Part shown: positions 28,184 through 37,406 of the stretch, in pieces | Layout of the letters: each line of letters begins with the position of its first letter | How positions within the stretch are numbered: the stretch's first letter is position 1 | DNA from: Calothrix parasitica NIES-267 | GTDB taxonomy: Bacteria; Cyanobacteriota; Cyanobacteriia; Cyanobacteriales; Nostocaceae | DNA: 64,000 nt | Reading direction: 5' to 3' | Assembly: GCF_002368095.1 (NCBI RefSeq) | Contig: NZ_AP018227.1 | Coordinates: 6,402,123-6,466,122 of the forward strand | The notes under the pieces: generated by a model | Database searches by the model: none | Seen by the model: the letters and a program-made list of their open reading frames with translations, nothing else | What the model was told of the DNA's origin: nothing | Made by a program: the position numbers and the translations under genes

Positions 28184-28514
28184 GGAGTGAAGAGTGAAGA
28201 GTGAAGAGTTAGGAAGTTTTAATTATCAAGACTTTTGATTATTCAGCTAAGATTCTTTGTTGATATCTTCTTTTTATATTTCCTACTACCTTGGCACCTA
28301 TCTGTGACTTCTTCTAAATAGTATCGGCTTGGTAAATGCATTCAAATTTGAAATAGAAAACATTATCAACCAAACCGACAATGGTATTTTTGAACCTTAT
28401 GATGACTAGTTAAGAATAGTGCTTAGCTTGCAAAAGTTTTGATTTTGCGATAAACACAATATCATTTTCTTTACTTGAAATTGGGAATTAATAATTATCC
28501 CTTTTCCAGGAATA
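28184..28514. other. Intergenic, nothing recognised
   Basis: It begins with a few GAAGAGTGAAGAGTGA repeat units, then AT-rich sequence without a gene, hairpin or repeat that I can name. Confidence 0.5.
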
Positions 28515-28718
28515 TTAATTATGCATTAACATTCCTGCTTCGCTTTGATTATTATTTTGAATCATATCTTTTGCGATTACTCCTGTACTATTCATCTGAT
28601 GAACAATTTCTACATCAGAAGAACTTTTTAGGTTATCCGCTACAGCAGTGGATATCGCGAAAAAGATATCGAAAGTGAAGAAGATAGCTAGTAAAACAAT
28701 AAAAAATGTTCTCTTCAT
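28515..28718 (-). CDS. Small secreted protein of unknown function
   Basis: 67-aa open frame with a clear N-terminal signal-peptide pattern (MKRTFFIVLLAIFFTFDIFF, cleavage probably after STAVA) followed by a short polar region ending in a Met/His-containing tail. It starts 10 bp after the stop of the wrecked Ni/Co exporter gene and has a GAGG ribosome site 9 bp upstream. It may once have been co-transcribed with that exporter, as small periplasmic metal-binding proteins often are (inference). Its own integrity cannot be judged without homologues. Confidence 0.4.
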   Translation of the reverse strand: MKRTFFIVLLAIFFTFDIFFAISTAVADNLKSSSDVEIVHQMNSTGVIAKDMIQNNNQSEAGMLMHN

Positions 28719-28728
28719 GAATTTAACC

Positions 28729-29348
28729 TCAATTTACAGCAGACGCACTTAGTAAAATACCAGTTGCAATAATTAGTATTGGGCTAGCCATACTAATTTT
28801 TTTTGTAGCTTTCCATGATTGTTGGAAAACCTTCGAGCCATTGATAAGCACAGATTGCCAATAATCCAAAAAAGCCAAAAACCAACACCATAAATAGTGA
28901 AACCGTTAAGAAAACTAAGAACAAGACAGAGTTGTTCGGGGACTGTGTATTGAGAAGCAAACAATCTTAAAAGTGCTAATACAAAGATACTTGCGGTATG
29001 AGCAATAGTTGTGACTAATCCTAAAAGTATTGCTTGTTTCGCCGTTGCTTGAGAACCGATGGTTTAGGGGCTGTTATCATAGTTTTTCCATGTCCCGACG
29101 TTAAAGCATGTCCCGTACCAAACAAAAATGCAATTCCTAGTCCTGCGTTTACCGTCATAAGGTGTTAATTCTTGCTGAATAATTCCCTGCATTATTTCGC
29201 TTCCTTGTCCGGAATGAGCAAAAGCAGATTTTATATTCCACAAAACTATTATTGACACTAAAACCGCTCTGGTAAATACTTGTTTGTAGAACTTACATAC
29301 TCGTAACAAAATTTGATAATAGTAATTAGAGAATTGTGCTAATGACAA
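28729..29348 (-). pseudogene. Broken nickel/cobalt exporter (RcnA/NicO-type) gene
   Basis: Pieces of a NicO-family exporter are spread over three frames. The first piece starts with a hydrophobic segment and AHSGQGSEIMQGIIQQ. A frameshift leads to NAGLGIAFLFGTGHALTSGHGKT, the signature histidine-rich helix of the family. A second shift gives GSQATAKQAILLGLVTTIAH and FVLALLRLFASQYTVPEQ. After an internal deletion, the last piece YQWLEGFPTIMES reaches ILLSASAVN only by crossing a third shift at a run of eight A (eight T on the plus strand, 28797-28804). Several helices in the middle are missing. It cannot make a working transporter. Confidence 0.8.
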
Positions 29349-29351
29349 TAT

Positions 29352-30077
29352 AAGAAAATTTTAGAAAAGTATTACGAAGTATTTGTTCTGTTTTGCTTCT
29401 ATGTGAAAAAGCCAATCAACCATTGTTGCTAATACAATGCAGATAACAGCAACGGTCATATTTAGGTAGCCAAACGAGTCATCGGTGTCATAACTATGGG
29501 ATTGGGAAGATTATAGGGTCAGAGTTTACGTGGAAAACAGCTTTGTATTGGAAGTCATACAATCTTAGATTTTTACAGCGGATAATATTTGCTAGTGGAT
29601 GATTATTGGTAACGGATAATTAGGATATTGATGGGCTTATCTAACTAAAATAACGGTGTATTACAATAAATATTTTGATTCGATTAGAAGGGTAATTAAC
29701 TTCTTCGTGATAAAGATTTAAATTCCTTAACAATACTAAAGATTTTGAAATATTATAGTTCTGATGTACTCGTCGTGGCAATTAAATATTTTAAATAAGG
29801 TAAAAATAGTAATTACCAAGAGGTTAAAGGTGATAACTATTAACTCCTAACTCCTAACTCCTAACTCCTAACTCTTAAAGGATGTTTTTAAAGTCTAATT
29901 ATATACTTTACCTGGCGACTATAAGTCGCGGCTACACAAGCAAAACCCAGCTACCTGGGTTAAAATCTACTATTCCACGGAGGTGGAATGTGCCTGTATA
30001 GTAGCGGTTTTAACCGCCGGACACTTTGAAAACATCCTCTTAACTCCTAACTCCTAACTCCTAACCCCTAACTAACA
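29352..30077. other. Intergenic region with repeats and a palindromic element
   Basis: The first 470 bp are AT-rich with no gene. TAACTCC heptamers start near 29840, are interrupted by a 160-bp palindromic element (29879-30038) and resume up to the end of the RND permease gene. Confidence 0.6.
29879..30038. mobile_element. 160-bp palindromic element within a heptamer array
   Basis: Ends are AGGATGTTTT and AAAACATCCT. Inside are GGCGACTATAAGTCGCGGCTACAC-type sequence, a CCCAG/CTGGG stem, a TTCCAC/GTGGAA stem and GCGGTTTTAACCGC. This arrangement of nested stems is widespread between genes in Nostocales. The same TAACTCC repeat lies on both sides, so the element appears to have inserted into the array. 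Confidence 0.75.
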
Positions 30078-33000
30078 TTAATGATTCACCGGAACCTTAC
30101 CATTGGTTTCCGCTGTTTCTATTTCATCTTCTTTTTTAGAAGGTAATAATTGCTCTCGTAAAGACACAATTACAATATATAAAATGGGAACCACAAATAA
30201 ACTTAAAAACGTGGCGACAAACATTCCTCCAAATACAGCAGTCCCCAAAGATTGACGACTTCCAGCACCAGCACCCGTCGCTATCAATAAAGGAAAAATT
30301 CCTAATAAAGTTGATAGTGCTGTCATTAAAATTGGTCGCAATCTTTCTTGTGCTGCTCTAACTGCTGCTTTACTAATCGAAAGTCCTTCTTCTCTTAATT
30401 GATTGGCAAATTCTACAATCAAAATCGCATTTTTGGAAGCTAAACCAATCAACATTACTAAACCAACTTGACAAAATATATCGTTTTCTAAACCCCTTAA
30501 ATATTGAGCCGATAATGCTCCCAAAATAGCTAGGGGAACTGAAAGCATAATAATCAAAGGGTCAATATAGTTTTCGTATTGTGCTGCTAATACTAAAAAT
30601 ACGAAAACAAGTCCCAAACCAAAGATTAACGGAGCTTGTCCTCCCGATTCTTTTTCTTCTGCGGAAATCCCAGCCCATTCGTAACCAAAGGTTCTTGGTA
30701 AAACTTGTGCAGCTGCTTCTTCCATTGCGTCTAAAGCTTGTCCGGAACTGTAACCGGGTGCTGTTTGACCGTTAATTTCAATGGAACGATAGAGGTTGTA
30801 ATGGTTTATAGTCTGCGCTCCGGTGGTTGAAGTAACTGTGACTAAGTTACTAATAGGAATCATTTGATTGTTTTGGGAACGGACATATAATTTATCAATA
30901 TCTTTGGGGTTGGAACGATATTGAGCGTCTGCTTGAACATAAACCCGATAAGTCCGCTGTTCCAAATTAAAATCGTTGACGTATCTCGAACCGATGTAAG
31001 TCTGTAAGGTACTAAAAATATCGTCAATATTTACCTGTAATGCTTTGGCTCGATTTCTATCTACTTCAATTAATAATTGGGGCATATTTGCCGAAAAAGT
31101 ACTGAAAGCTGCTGCTATTTCTTCTTTTTGAGTAGCTGCTCCGATTAATTCTCCCATTTCTTGCAGCATTACATCTAAGCTGCTGTTTCCTCTTCTATCC
31201 TGTAACTGAAATTGAAAGCCGCTAAAGCTACCCAAACCTTGAATTGATGGAGGATTAACTGCTAAAACTCTTGCATCGGTAATACCACCAAACTGCTGCA
31301 TTAATCTGCCAATAATTTCTACAGAAGACTGTCCTTTTCCGGTTCTCTCTCCCCAAGGTTTCAGAGTTGTAAAAATTACACCGCTATTAGCAGTACTACC
31401 GCTAAAACCAAAACCACCGATAGCAAATGTTCCGACTACTTCGGGTAATTCGAGAATTTGCTTTTCTACCTGTTGCATTACCTTGCTGGTATAGTTAAGC
31501 GAAACTCCTTCCGGTCCTTGAATAATCGTAATAAAATAACCTTGGTCTTCTACTGGTAAAAAAGCTTGAGGGACTATGGTATAAAGCCAACCTGTTGTGA
31601 CTAGTAATGCAGCAAATACAACTAATACTAAAAATTTTAATTTAGTTAAACGTTGTAAAATCCATTCGTATCCATCTCGTAACGAATCTAAAAACCAGTT
31701 GACAGCATCAAAAATTTTATTCAGAAAACCACCGCTGCTAGTTTTTCTTCTGAATAATAATCCCGATAAAGCTGGGGTCAAAGTTAAGGCTAAGAAAGTT
31801 GAGATGACTACAGCAAAAGCAATTGTCAGCGCAAATTGTCGGTAAATTTTACCTGTAGAACCGGGAAAGAATGCTACCGGGACAAATACGGCCATTAATA
31901 CCAAAGAAGTTGCAATTACTGCTCCAGTTAATTCCTTCATTGCGGCCGAAGCAGCTTGTTTTGGCGACATTTCTTTTTTATTAATCAACCGAGAAATGTC
32001 TTCAACTACTACAATTGCGTCATCAACAACCATCCCTGTCGCTAGAGTTAAACCGAATAAAGTTAAGGTGTTAATTGAAAATCCAAAAAGTTTAATAAAA
32101 CCAAAAGTCCCAATTAACGCTAAAGGAATAGTGACAACAGGAACTATAGTTGTTCGCCAATCTTGTAGGAAAATAAAGATTACTAAAACAACCAAACCAA
32201 TAGATAGCAAAAGCGTTTTGATAACTTCCGAAAGCGATTCTTCCACAAAAGCAGTAGTGTCAAACGCAACCTGATACTGCATTCCCGGTGGGAAATCCTT
32301 AGCCATTTCGGCCATTTCCGCTTTTACAGCAGCAGCAACTTCTAAAGCATTACTTCCAGGGGTGGGGAATATTCCTACACCGACACCTTCATTTCCCTTA
32401 AATCTTAAAAACGAATTGTAGTTTTCCGCTCCTAACTCAGCCCTTCCGACATCTTTGAGCTTGATTAAAACGCCATTTTCCCCGCTACTGACAATAATAT
32501 CGTCAAATTCCTCAACTTTTTGCAGTCTACTCACAGCCCGTAAATCAATTTGATACATTTGATTCGGGGGTGTCGGTTGCTGACCGAGTTGTCCTGCACC
32601 CACCTGCACGTTTTGCTCGTTGAGAGCGTTAATTACGTCTTGAGCAGTTAAATTGCGACTAGCGAGACGATTGGGGTCGAGCCACAAACGCATAGCATAA
32701 CGACGTTCTCCAAAAATTTGCGCTCGACTAACACCATCTATTTTCTGTAAATTATCTCTTATATAAAGGTCAGCGTAATTACTTAAAAATACATTATTAA
32801 ACTCTTGGTTTTGGCTATAAAGTCCCATGGCCAAGAGAATGTTGCTCGATTCTTTACTAACAACAACCCCCGTTCGCTGAACCGCTTCTGGTAGCTGAGG
32901 TTCTGCTAAAGAAACTCGATTTTGTACGTCAACCGCTGCAATATCCTTATTACGGGATGCATCAAAAGTAACTGTAATTTGGCTGGTACCGCTGTTACTG

Positions 33001-33248
33001 CTGCTCGAAGACATGTATTTCACGCCTTCAACACCATTTAACTGTTGCTCTAGTACAGTAGTGACAGTCTTTTCTACAACTTCAGCATTAGCACCAACAT
33101 AGTTAGCAGTAACGTTAATTTGAGTCGGACTAATTTCTGGATATCTTGCTGTAGGTAAAGTTGGAATACTGATTGCTCCGATTAACAGAACAATAATCGC
33201 GCAGACAGTTGTAAAAACAGGTCGCTTAATAAAAAAGTCAGCAAACAT
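30078..33248 (-). CDS. RND multidrug efflux permease (HAE1 family)
   Basis: 1056-aa inner-membrane proton-driven pump subunit with twelve predicted helices and two large periplasmic loops. The start MFADFFIKRPVFTTVCAII is typical of AcrB/MexB. The proton-relay residues are present: the Asp pair in GMVVDDAIVVVED (helix 4) and the Lys in GLASKNAILIVEFA (helix 10). Full length. The adaptor gene lies upstream on the same strand, with a repeat-filled 448-bp gap. No TolC-type outer-membrane gene is in the window. Substrates are likely hydrophobic compounds (family knowledge). Confidence 0.95.
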   Translation of the reverse strand: MFADFFIKRPVFTTVCAIIVLLIGAISIPTLPTARYPEISPTQINVTANYVGANAEVVEKTVTTVLEQQLNGVEGVKYMSSSSSNSGTSQITVTFDASRNKDIAAVDVQNRVSLAEPQLPEAVQRTGVVVSKESSNILLAMGLYSQNQEFNNVFLSNYADLYIRDNLQKIDGVSRAQIFGERRYAMRLWLDPNRLASRNLTAQDVINALNEQNVQVGAGQLGQQPTPPNQMYQIDLRAVSRLQKVEEFDDIIVSSGENGVLIKLKDVGRAELGAENYNSFLRFKGNEGVGVGIFPTPGSNALEVAAAVKAEMAEMAKDFPPGMQYQVAFDTTAFVEESLSEVIKTLLLSIGLVVLVIFIFLQDWRTTIVPVVTIPLALIGTFGFIKLFGFSINTLTLFGLTLATGMVVDDAIVVVEDISRLINKKEMSPKQAASAAMKELTGAVIATSLVLMAVFVPVAFFPGSTGKIYRQFALTIAFAVVISTFLALTLTPALSGLLFRRKTSSGGFLNKIFDAVNWFLDSLRDGYEWILQRLTKLKFLVLVVFAALLVTTGWLYTIVPQAFLPVEDQGYFITIIQGPEGVSLNYTSKVMQQVEKQILELPEVVGTFAIGGFGFSGSTANSGVIFTTLKPWGERTGKGQSSVEIIGRLMQQFGGITDARVLAVNPPSIQGLGSFSGFQFQLQDRRGNSSLDVMLQEMGELIGAATQKEEIAAAFSTFSANMPQLLIEVDRNRAKALQVNIDDIFSTLQTYIGSRYVNDFNLEQRTYRVYVQADAQYRSNPKDIDKLYVRSQNNQMIPISNLVTVTSTTGAQTINHYNLYRSIEINGQTAPGYSSGQALDAMEEAAAQVLPRTFGYEWAGISAEEKESGGQAPLIFGLGLVFVFLVLAAQYENYIDPLIIMLSVPLAILGALSAQYLRGLENDIFCQVGLVMLIGLASKNAILIVEFANQLREEGLSISKAAVRAAQERLRPILMTALSTLLGIFPLLIATGAGAGSRQSLGTAVFGGMFVATFLSLFVVPILYIVIVSLREQLLPSKKEDEIETAETNGKVPVNH

Positions 33249-33696
33249 AAGAATAATTCGTAATTCGTAATTCGTAATTCGTAATTAAAAACTCGGAGTT
33301 GGAGATTGGGAATTGGGGATTGGACATGGTATTTTGGATTTCTGATGAAAATAAATATTGAAGAGATGTAATTATAGCGTTTATCAAGCAACTGAGGTAC
33401 AGCGATTATCTTAACTCTATATCTCCCCTCTCCTTAATAAGGAGAGGGGTTGGGGGTGAGGTTTTAAAACGTACTTCAATAGACTGGGAAACGCTATAAA
33501 AGTTATTAATTAATTTTTGATAATTTGATTGAATCATTTATTAAAGAAGAAAAATTATATAGTGAAAATTAGTAATTTCTATTAAACAAAATCCTATAAA
33601 CAATTATTAAATCGCTATAGCCAAGAAGTTAATCACTAATAATTCTTCAACAATTAAGTATTAAGAATTCCCAATGCCCAATTCTCTATTCCCAAA
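33249..33696. other. Gap between RND adaptor and permease genes
   Basis: Contains AATTCGT heptamers next to the permease start (about 33249-33285), a TATAGC-ended element (33373-33498) and a CCCAATGCCCAATT repeat near the adaptor stop. No gene. An operon would have to read through these structures. Confidence 0.6.
33373..33498. mobile_element. MITE-like element, TATAGC ends, divergent copy
   Basis: Perfect 10-bp terminal inverted repeats TATAGCGTTT and AAACGCTATA enclose the same CCCCTCTCC...GGAGAGGGG stem and GGGGGTGAGG core, in the opposite orientation to the copies at 22677 and 59570. Flanks and spacer differ. Confidence 0.7.
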
Positions 33697-35067
33697 TTAT
33701 TGAGAATCTGTAACTATCGGCGCTCCATCTCTGAGATTAAGTATTCCGGAGACAATTATTCTTTCTCCTTGCCTCAATCCTTCTAAAACTTGATAGTTAT
33801 TGCCACGAATATTGCCTAATTTTATGCGCTTTTGTTTGGCGACCAATCCTGGTTTTTCCTGGGAATCATCTGGTTTTTTCGCAACATATACGAAAGTTTC
33901 CCCAGCTAAACGCACTATTGAAGTTGCTGGAATTAATACACCGGGACGACGCTCCCAAATTACTCTGGCACGAACGTATTCGTCTGCTCTAAGTTGATTG
34001 TCAGAGTTGTTAAAAAGTGCTTTTATAAGTATTGATTGAGTATTTTGATTAACGTTAGGAGATATGAAAAATATCTGACTCCTGCCTAATATTTGCCCTT
34101 GATTATTCACTAATTCTACAGGCATTCCTTTACGTAATTCTGCTGCCCGCTCTTGAGGTATTGATATCTCAACTTGTAAAGGATTATTTTGAGTAATACT
34201 AGTTAACTGGGAAGATGTATTTACAACATCACCTTGTTTAACTAATAAATCACCAATCTTACCCGCGATGGGAGCCGAAACTGTATAGTACTGAAGCTGG
34301 ACTTGCTGCTGTTTGGTATTTGCTTGAGCTTGCTTTAATCCTTTTTCGGCCTGATTAATTGAAGCTTGTTGCGCTTGTATTTGAGCATCAATTGCATTTA
34401 ATCTAGCCTTTGCTGTCGCAAGTCGATTAACATATTGCTGCCTGGTTTGTTGCGATACCGCTCCTTGGGCTGCCAAGTTCGTATATCTTTCGTACTCCTG
34501 CTGGTTCAAATTAACGTCAGCTACATTAGATAATCTTTCAGCCTGTAAAGATTTTAAGGTTGCAATAGAGTTTTGCAGTTGAGAACGAGCGACCTGTGCT
34601 GCTGCATCTACACTGTTAACTGCTGCTTGTTGCTCTCTGGAATCAATCTGCATTATCGCTTTACCTGGCTGCACATCATCCCCAGAATTGACAAAAATCT
34701 TCGTAATTCTTCCTTGTGTTTGAGGTTGAAGAGTTACCGAACGTCGCGATTCTAATCTAGCAATATACTCGTCTCTATTTTCAATTACCCCCGATTCTAC
34801 TGTCGCTAATTTAACTGGTACTTTACGATTTTGAGGATTTTGTCCGGCAGGTTGTTGCTCTCCTCCAGACATCATACGAACCGCTAAAATTCCCCCACCA
34901 CCGAGCAGTAGTGCAGCAAGCAATAACCAAAACCACCATCGCTTTTTACGAGGTGGTTCGGGATTTTCTTTTAGTTCGTTATCGTCATCTATAATTGCGG
35001 TATCTGGTGGTAGAGATTCTGGTTGTAAAGATTCTTCTGGTAGAGATTCTGGCGGTAAAGATGTCAT
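33697..35067 (-). CDS. RND efflux periplasmic adaptor subunit
   Basis: 456-aa membrane-fusion protein. A proline/glutamate-rich cytoplasmic tail (1-40) is followed by a membrane anchor (about 43-66), a barrel/lipoyl region (RITKIFVNSGDDVQPGKAIM), a long alpha-hairpin (about 140-265, rich in Gln/Ala, DAQIQAQQASINQAEKGL), a second lipoyl half (SAPIAGKIGDLLVKQGDVV) and a beta-barrel domain. It connects the RND pump to an outer-membrane channel. It precedes the permease gene on the same strand. Confidence 0.94.
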   Translation of the reverse strand: MTSLPPESLPEESLQPESLPPDTAIIDDDNELKENPEPPRKKRWWFWLLLAALLLGGGGILAVRMMSGGEQQPAGQNPQNRKVPVKLATVESGVIENRDEYIARLESRRSVTLQPQTQGRITKIFVNSGDDVQPGKAIMQIDSREQQAAVNSVDAAAQVARSQLQNSIATLKSLQAERLSNVADVNLNQQEYERYTNLAAQGAVSQQTRQQYVNRLATAKARLNAIDAQIQAQQASINQAEKGLKQAQANTKQQQVQLQYYTVSAPIAGKIGDLLVKQGDVVNTSSQLTSITQNNPLQVEISIPQERAAELRKGMPVELVNNQGQILGRSQIFFISPNVNQNTQSILIKALFNNSDNQLRADEYVRARVIWERRPGVLIPATSIVRLAGETFVYVAKKPDDSQEKPGLVAKQKRIKLGNIRGNNYQVLEGLRQGERIIVSGILNLRDGAPIVTDSQ

Positions 35068-35652
35068 GATTAACTACGGAATTACACAAAGATAAACAAT
35101 CCGTAAATAAAGTTTCAATCCTATTCTTCTAGTTACATTAGTTACTAGTATTTTGAAACGAAAAGAATATTTACTATTTCACAGATTGTTTTTACGTTCC
35201 CCAACTAGCAAATTTACTAAAATCAAAAACAAATTAACTTGATTTGTGATTCAAACTATTCAAATACTATAAATCACCTATATTGAAATTAAGCTCAGCA
35301 TTTATTCGTATTTTGATATGATTCAATCTAATATACACCCTTAATCTCAAATGCTGACTCTGCCTAAAGACAAGTAGTACTAATAAATTATAATACAGCC
35401 CGATAAATGTGTTTTCGATTCTGGCACAAAATATTTATCGTTTACCTGAATATACAAAAATCTTTCCATAAAAATTGATTATCTACAAGTCAAATCTTTA
35501 GACAGTTGTAACAATAGCTATTGTATGGTACACAAAATTAGATATAACGCTACATGAAAATGGTGCGTAACAAATGTTGACGCACCAAGGGAGTTTATCT
35601 AATTTAGATTTTGGCAAGAAAGCCAGTTGTTGGTAACAGTTCAAAATCAGAA
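35068..35652. other. Intergenic, promoter region of the RND adaptor gene
   Basis: 585 bp, AT-rich, no gene. The only clear structure is a hairpin at 35561-35587 close to the pirin gene. The promoter of the efflux genes should lie in the left part; no operator palindrome stands out. Confidence 0.5.
35561..35587 (-). terminator. Hairpin downstream of pirin gene
   Basis: Perfect 8-bp stem TGGTGCGT/ACGCACCA with an 11-nt loop, 66 bp past the pirin stop. On the minus strand TTTTCATG follows, a weak T-run. Confidence 0.45.
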
Positions 35653-36369
35653 TTAACCTAAATCAAATAGTAAGATTTCTCCTCCTACTTTAGTTGTCAT
35701 TGCCAATTGTGCTTCGCCATTAATTTCCACTCCATCACCCGCTCGTAACTCCTCACCATTGAGGTTTACAATACCTTTAGCGATGTGCAGCCAAGTATGA
35801 CGTAATGGTCGAACATGATAATTAATCTTGTCTCCTGCCTCTAAAATTGAAGTATATATATCTGCATCTTGATATACTTTTACAGCACCATCTCTAGCAT
35901 CATGTGCGGCGATTAAACGTAATTTTCCGGTTCTTTCTTCAGTAGAAAAAGCTTTTTGTTCGTATCTTGGTTTAAGATTTTTCTTGTCTGGAAGAATCCA
36001 AACTTGGAGAAAGTGAACCGGTTCCGATTGGGAATGATTAAATTCGCTGTGCATAATTCCGGTTCCAGCACTCATGATTTGTGCTTCACCGGGACGAATT
36101 ACCGAACCAGTCCCCAAACTATCTTTATGTTCCAAAGCTCCTTCTAAAACATAAGTAAGGATTTCCATATCTCGATGACCGTGAGTAGGAAAACCTGCTC
36201 CACCAATAACTCTATCATCGTTGATTACTCTTAAAGAGCGAAATCCTAAACGGTTGGGGTCATAAAAACCACCGAAAGAAAAAGTATGAGAACTATCCAG
36301 CCAACCCATTTGGGTTCTACCACGAGAATTTCTATCGTGAATAAGATGAGTCATTGTGTCTTGAGTCAT
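35653..36369 (-). CDS. Pirin family protein (possible quercetin 2,3-dioxygenase)
   Basis: 238-aa bicupin. The metal site is visible in the first cupin: two His in FPTHGHRDMEI, then His and Glu in GIMHSEFNHS, matching the H/H/H/E set of pirins such as E. coli YhhW. The motif WLDSSHTFSFGGFYDP near the N-terminus is characteristic. Some members cleave quercetin; others act in redox sensing, so the role here is open. The start MTQDTMTHLIHDR has an alternative internal ATG five codons on. A single gene. Confidence 0.9.
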   Translation of the reverse strand: MTQDTMTHLIHDRNSRGRTQMGWLDSSHTFSFGGFYDPNRLGFRSLRVINDDRVIGGAGFPTHGHRDMEILTYVLEGALEHKDSLGTGSVIRPGEAQIMSAGTGIMHSEFNHSQSEPVHFLQVWILPDKKNLKPRYEQKAFSTEERTGKLRLIAAHDARDGAVKVYQDADIYTSILEAGDKINYHVRPLRHTWLHIAKGIVNLNGEELRAGDGVEINGEAQLAMTTKVGGEILLFDLG

Positions 36370-36691
36370 TTGGATTTAGGTTTTTAGATTTTGGATTATG
36401 AAATGTATAGATGGGTTGCATTATTATGCATTTTAAGAGTGATTTTTATTTCTCCTTATAGATTTGAAAATTTAATTTTATCTTGTCAGTTTCTACTATT
36501 TAATAATAAAGTATGCATCCTAAAAATGAAAAGTACGCACCTAAAAGTGGGATACTTACCAAAAAGTTACTATGGCAATCATAGATAATTTTTAAGATTT
36601 GTTTATATTAAATATTGAAAAACCCGGTTTGTTGAAAAAACCGGGTTTAGTATTTATAAAAATGATTTCAGAAAGCTATAACAAACAAAAA
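36370..36691. other. Intergenic, one terminator only
   Basis: 322 bp between dps and pirin, holding the hairpin at 36619-36648 and otherwise AT-rich DNA. A 65-codon plus-strand open frame (36391-36588) has no coding signature. Confidence 0.5.
36619..36648 (-). terminator. Terminator of dps (AAACCCGGTTT hairpin)
   Basis: Arms AAACCCGGTTT and AAACCGGGTTT, 44 bp after the dps stop. The same hairpin sequence appears at 44225-44253, so it is also a dispersed repeat. Confidence 0.6.
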
Positions 36692-37249
36692 TTAGTTAAC
36701 GCTAGCTTTTTCTTTGACCATACCCTCTGACTTGACTTCAGAAACTTGGATATGAGCTTCTAGGAACCAGAGTCGCTTGTCAATGGTACGAGAAATTTCA
36801 ACGTAAAGGTCATTCGTGTCTTGGTCGTTGAGTTCATCGGCTTTGTCAATAGCTGTTCTCAAATGCTTAGCATATGCTGCAAAACGCTCAACCAAAGCAG
36901 TTACATGTTCCTCTCCGCTCAAAATATCGGTAGGATATTCGGGCAATATAGAATCAGCAGCAGCCATACGCACTGTACCGCAAGCGTAACCAGCTAAAGC
37001 GGTAACACGTTCTGCTACCATGTCGATGTATTCTTCTACTTCAGCAGCAATTTCGTCAAACATTTCGTGAAGCTGATAGAAGTCCTTTCCTTTGACATTC
37101 CAGTGAGCTTGTTTAACTTGGCTTTTGAGGTCAGCTGTTGCAGCCAAGGTTTGATTGAGGAGTGTGACAACCTGGCTTCTGACGTTAGCAGGAATATCAA
37201 TGTGAGATGGGTAAAGACGTGATGCGAGTTTTCCGTTTGTATCGCTCAT
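36692..37249 (-). CDS. dps: Dps family ferritin-like protein
   Basis: 185-aa mini-ferritin that forms a 12-mer, oxidises Fe(II) with peroxide and stores iron, protecting DNA. The inter-subunit ferroxidase ligands are all present with canonical spacing: H49, H61, D65, D76 and E80. The N-terminal tail is short with few basic residues, so DNA binding is uncertain. It is followed by a hairpin terminator. The upstream gap (37250-37406) contains CTCTATCGA...TCGATAGAG inverted sequences that could be a regulator site, though the regulator is unknown. Confidence 0.94.
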   Translation of the reverse strand: MSDTNGKLASRLYPSHIDIPANVRSQVVTLLNQTLAATADLKSQVKQAHWNVKGKDFYQLHEMFDEIAAEVEEYIDMVAERVTALAGYACGTVRMAAADSILPEYPTDILSGEEHVTALVERFAAYAKHLRTAIDKADELNDQDTNDLYVEISRTIDKRLWFLEAHIQVSEVKSEGMVKEKASVN

Positions 37250-37406
37250 AATTAATGTATCTCTCTTCGGACGCGTATATTTGTAGTTTATAAGATGAGA
37301 TTTTTTTTCATAACTCTCTATCGACTTAGTTATTCAAAACACAAAACTTTCTATCGATAGAGGGAATAAATGCCTATAGAGTTTATGCTTAAGCAAACTA
37401 CTAAGA

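Noticed and set aside
36391-36588. 65-codon plus-strand open frame between pirin and dps
   Set aside because: No ribosome site, erratic composition and overlap with AT-rich spacer; not convincing as a gene.
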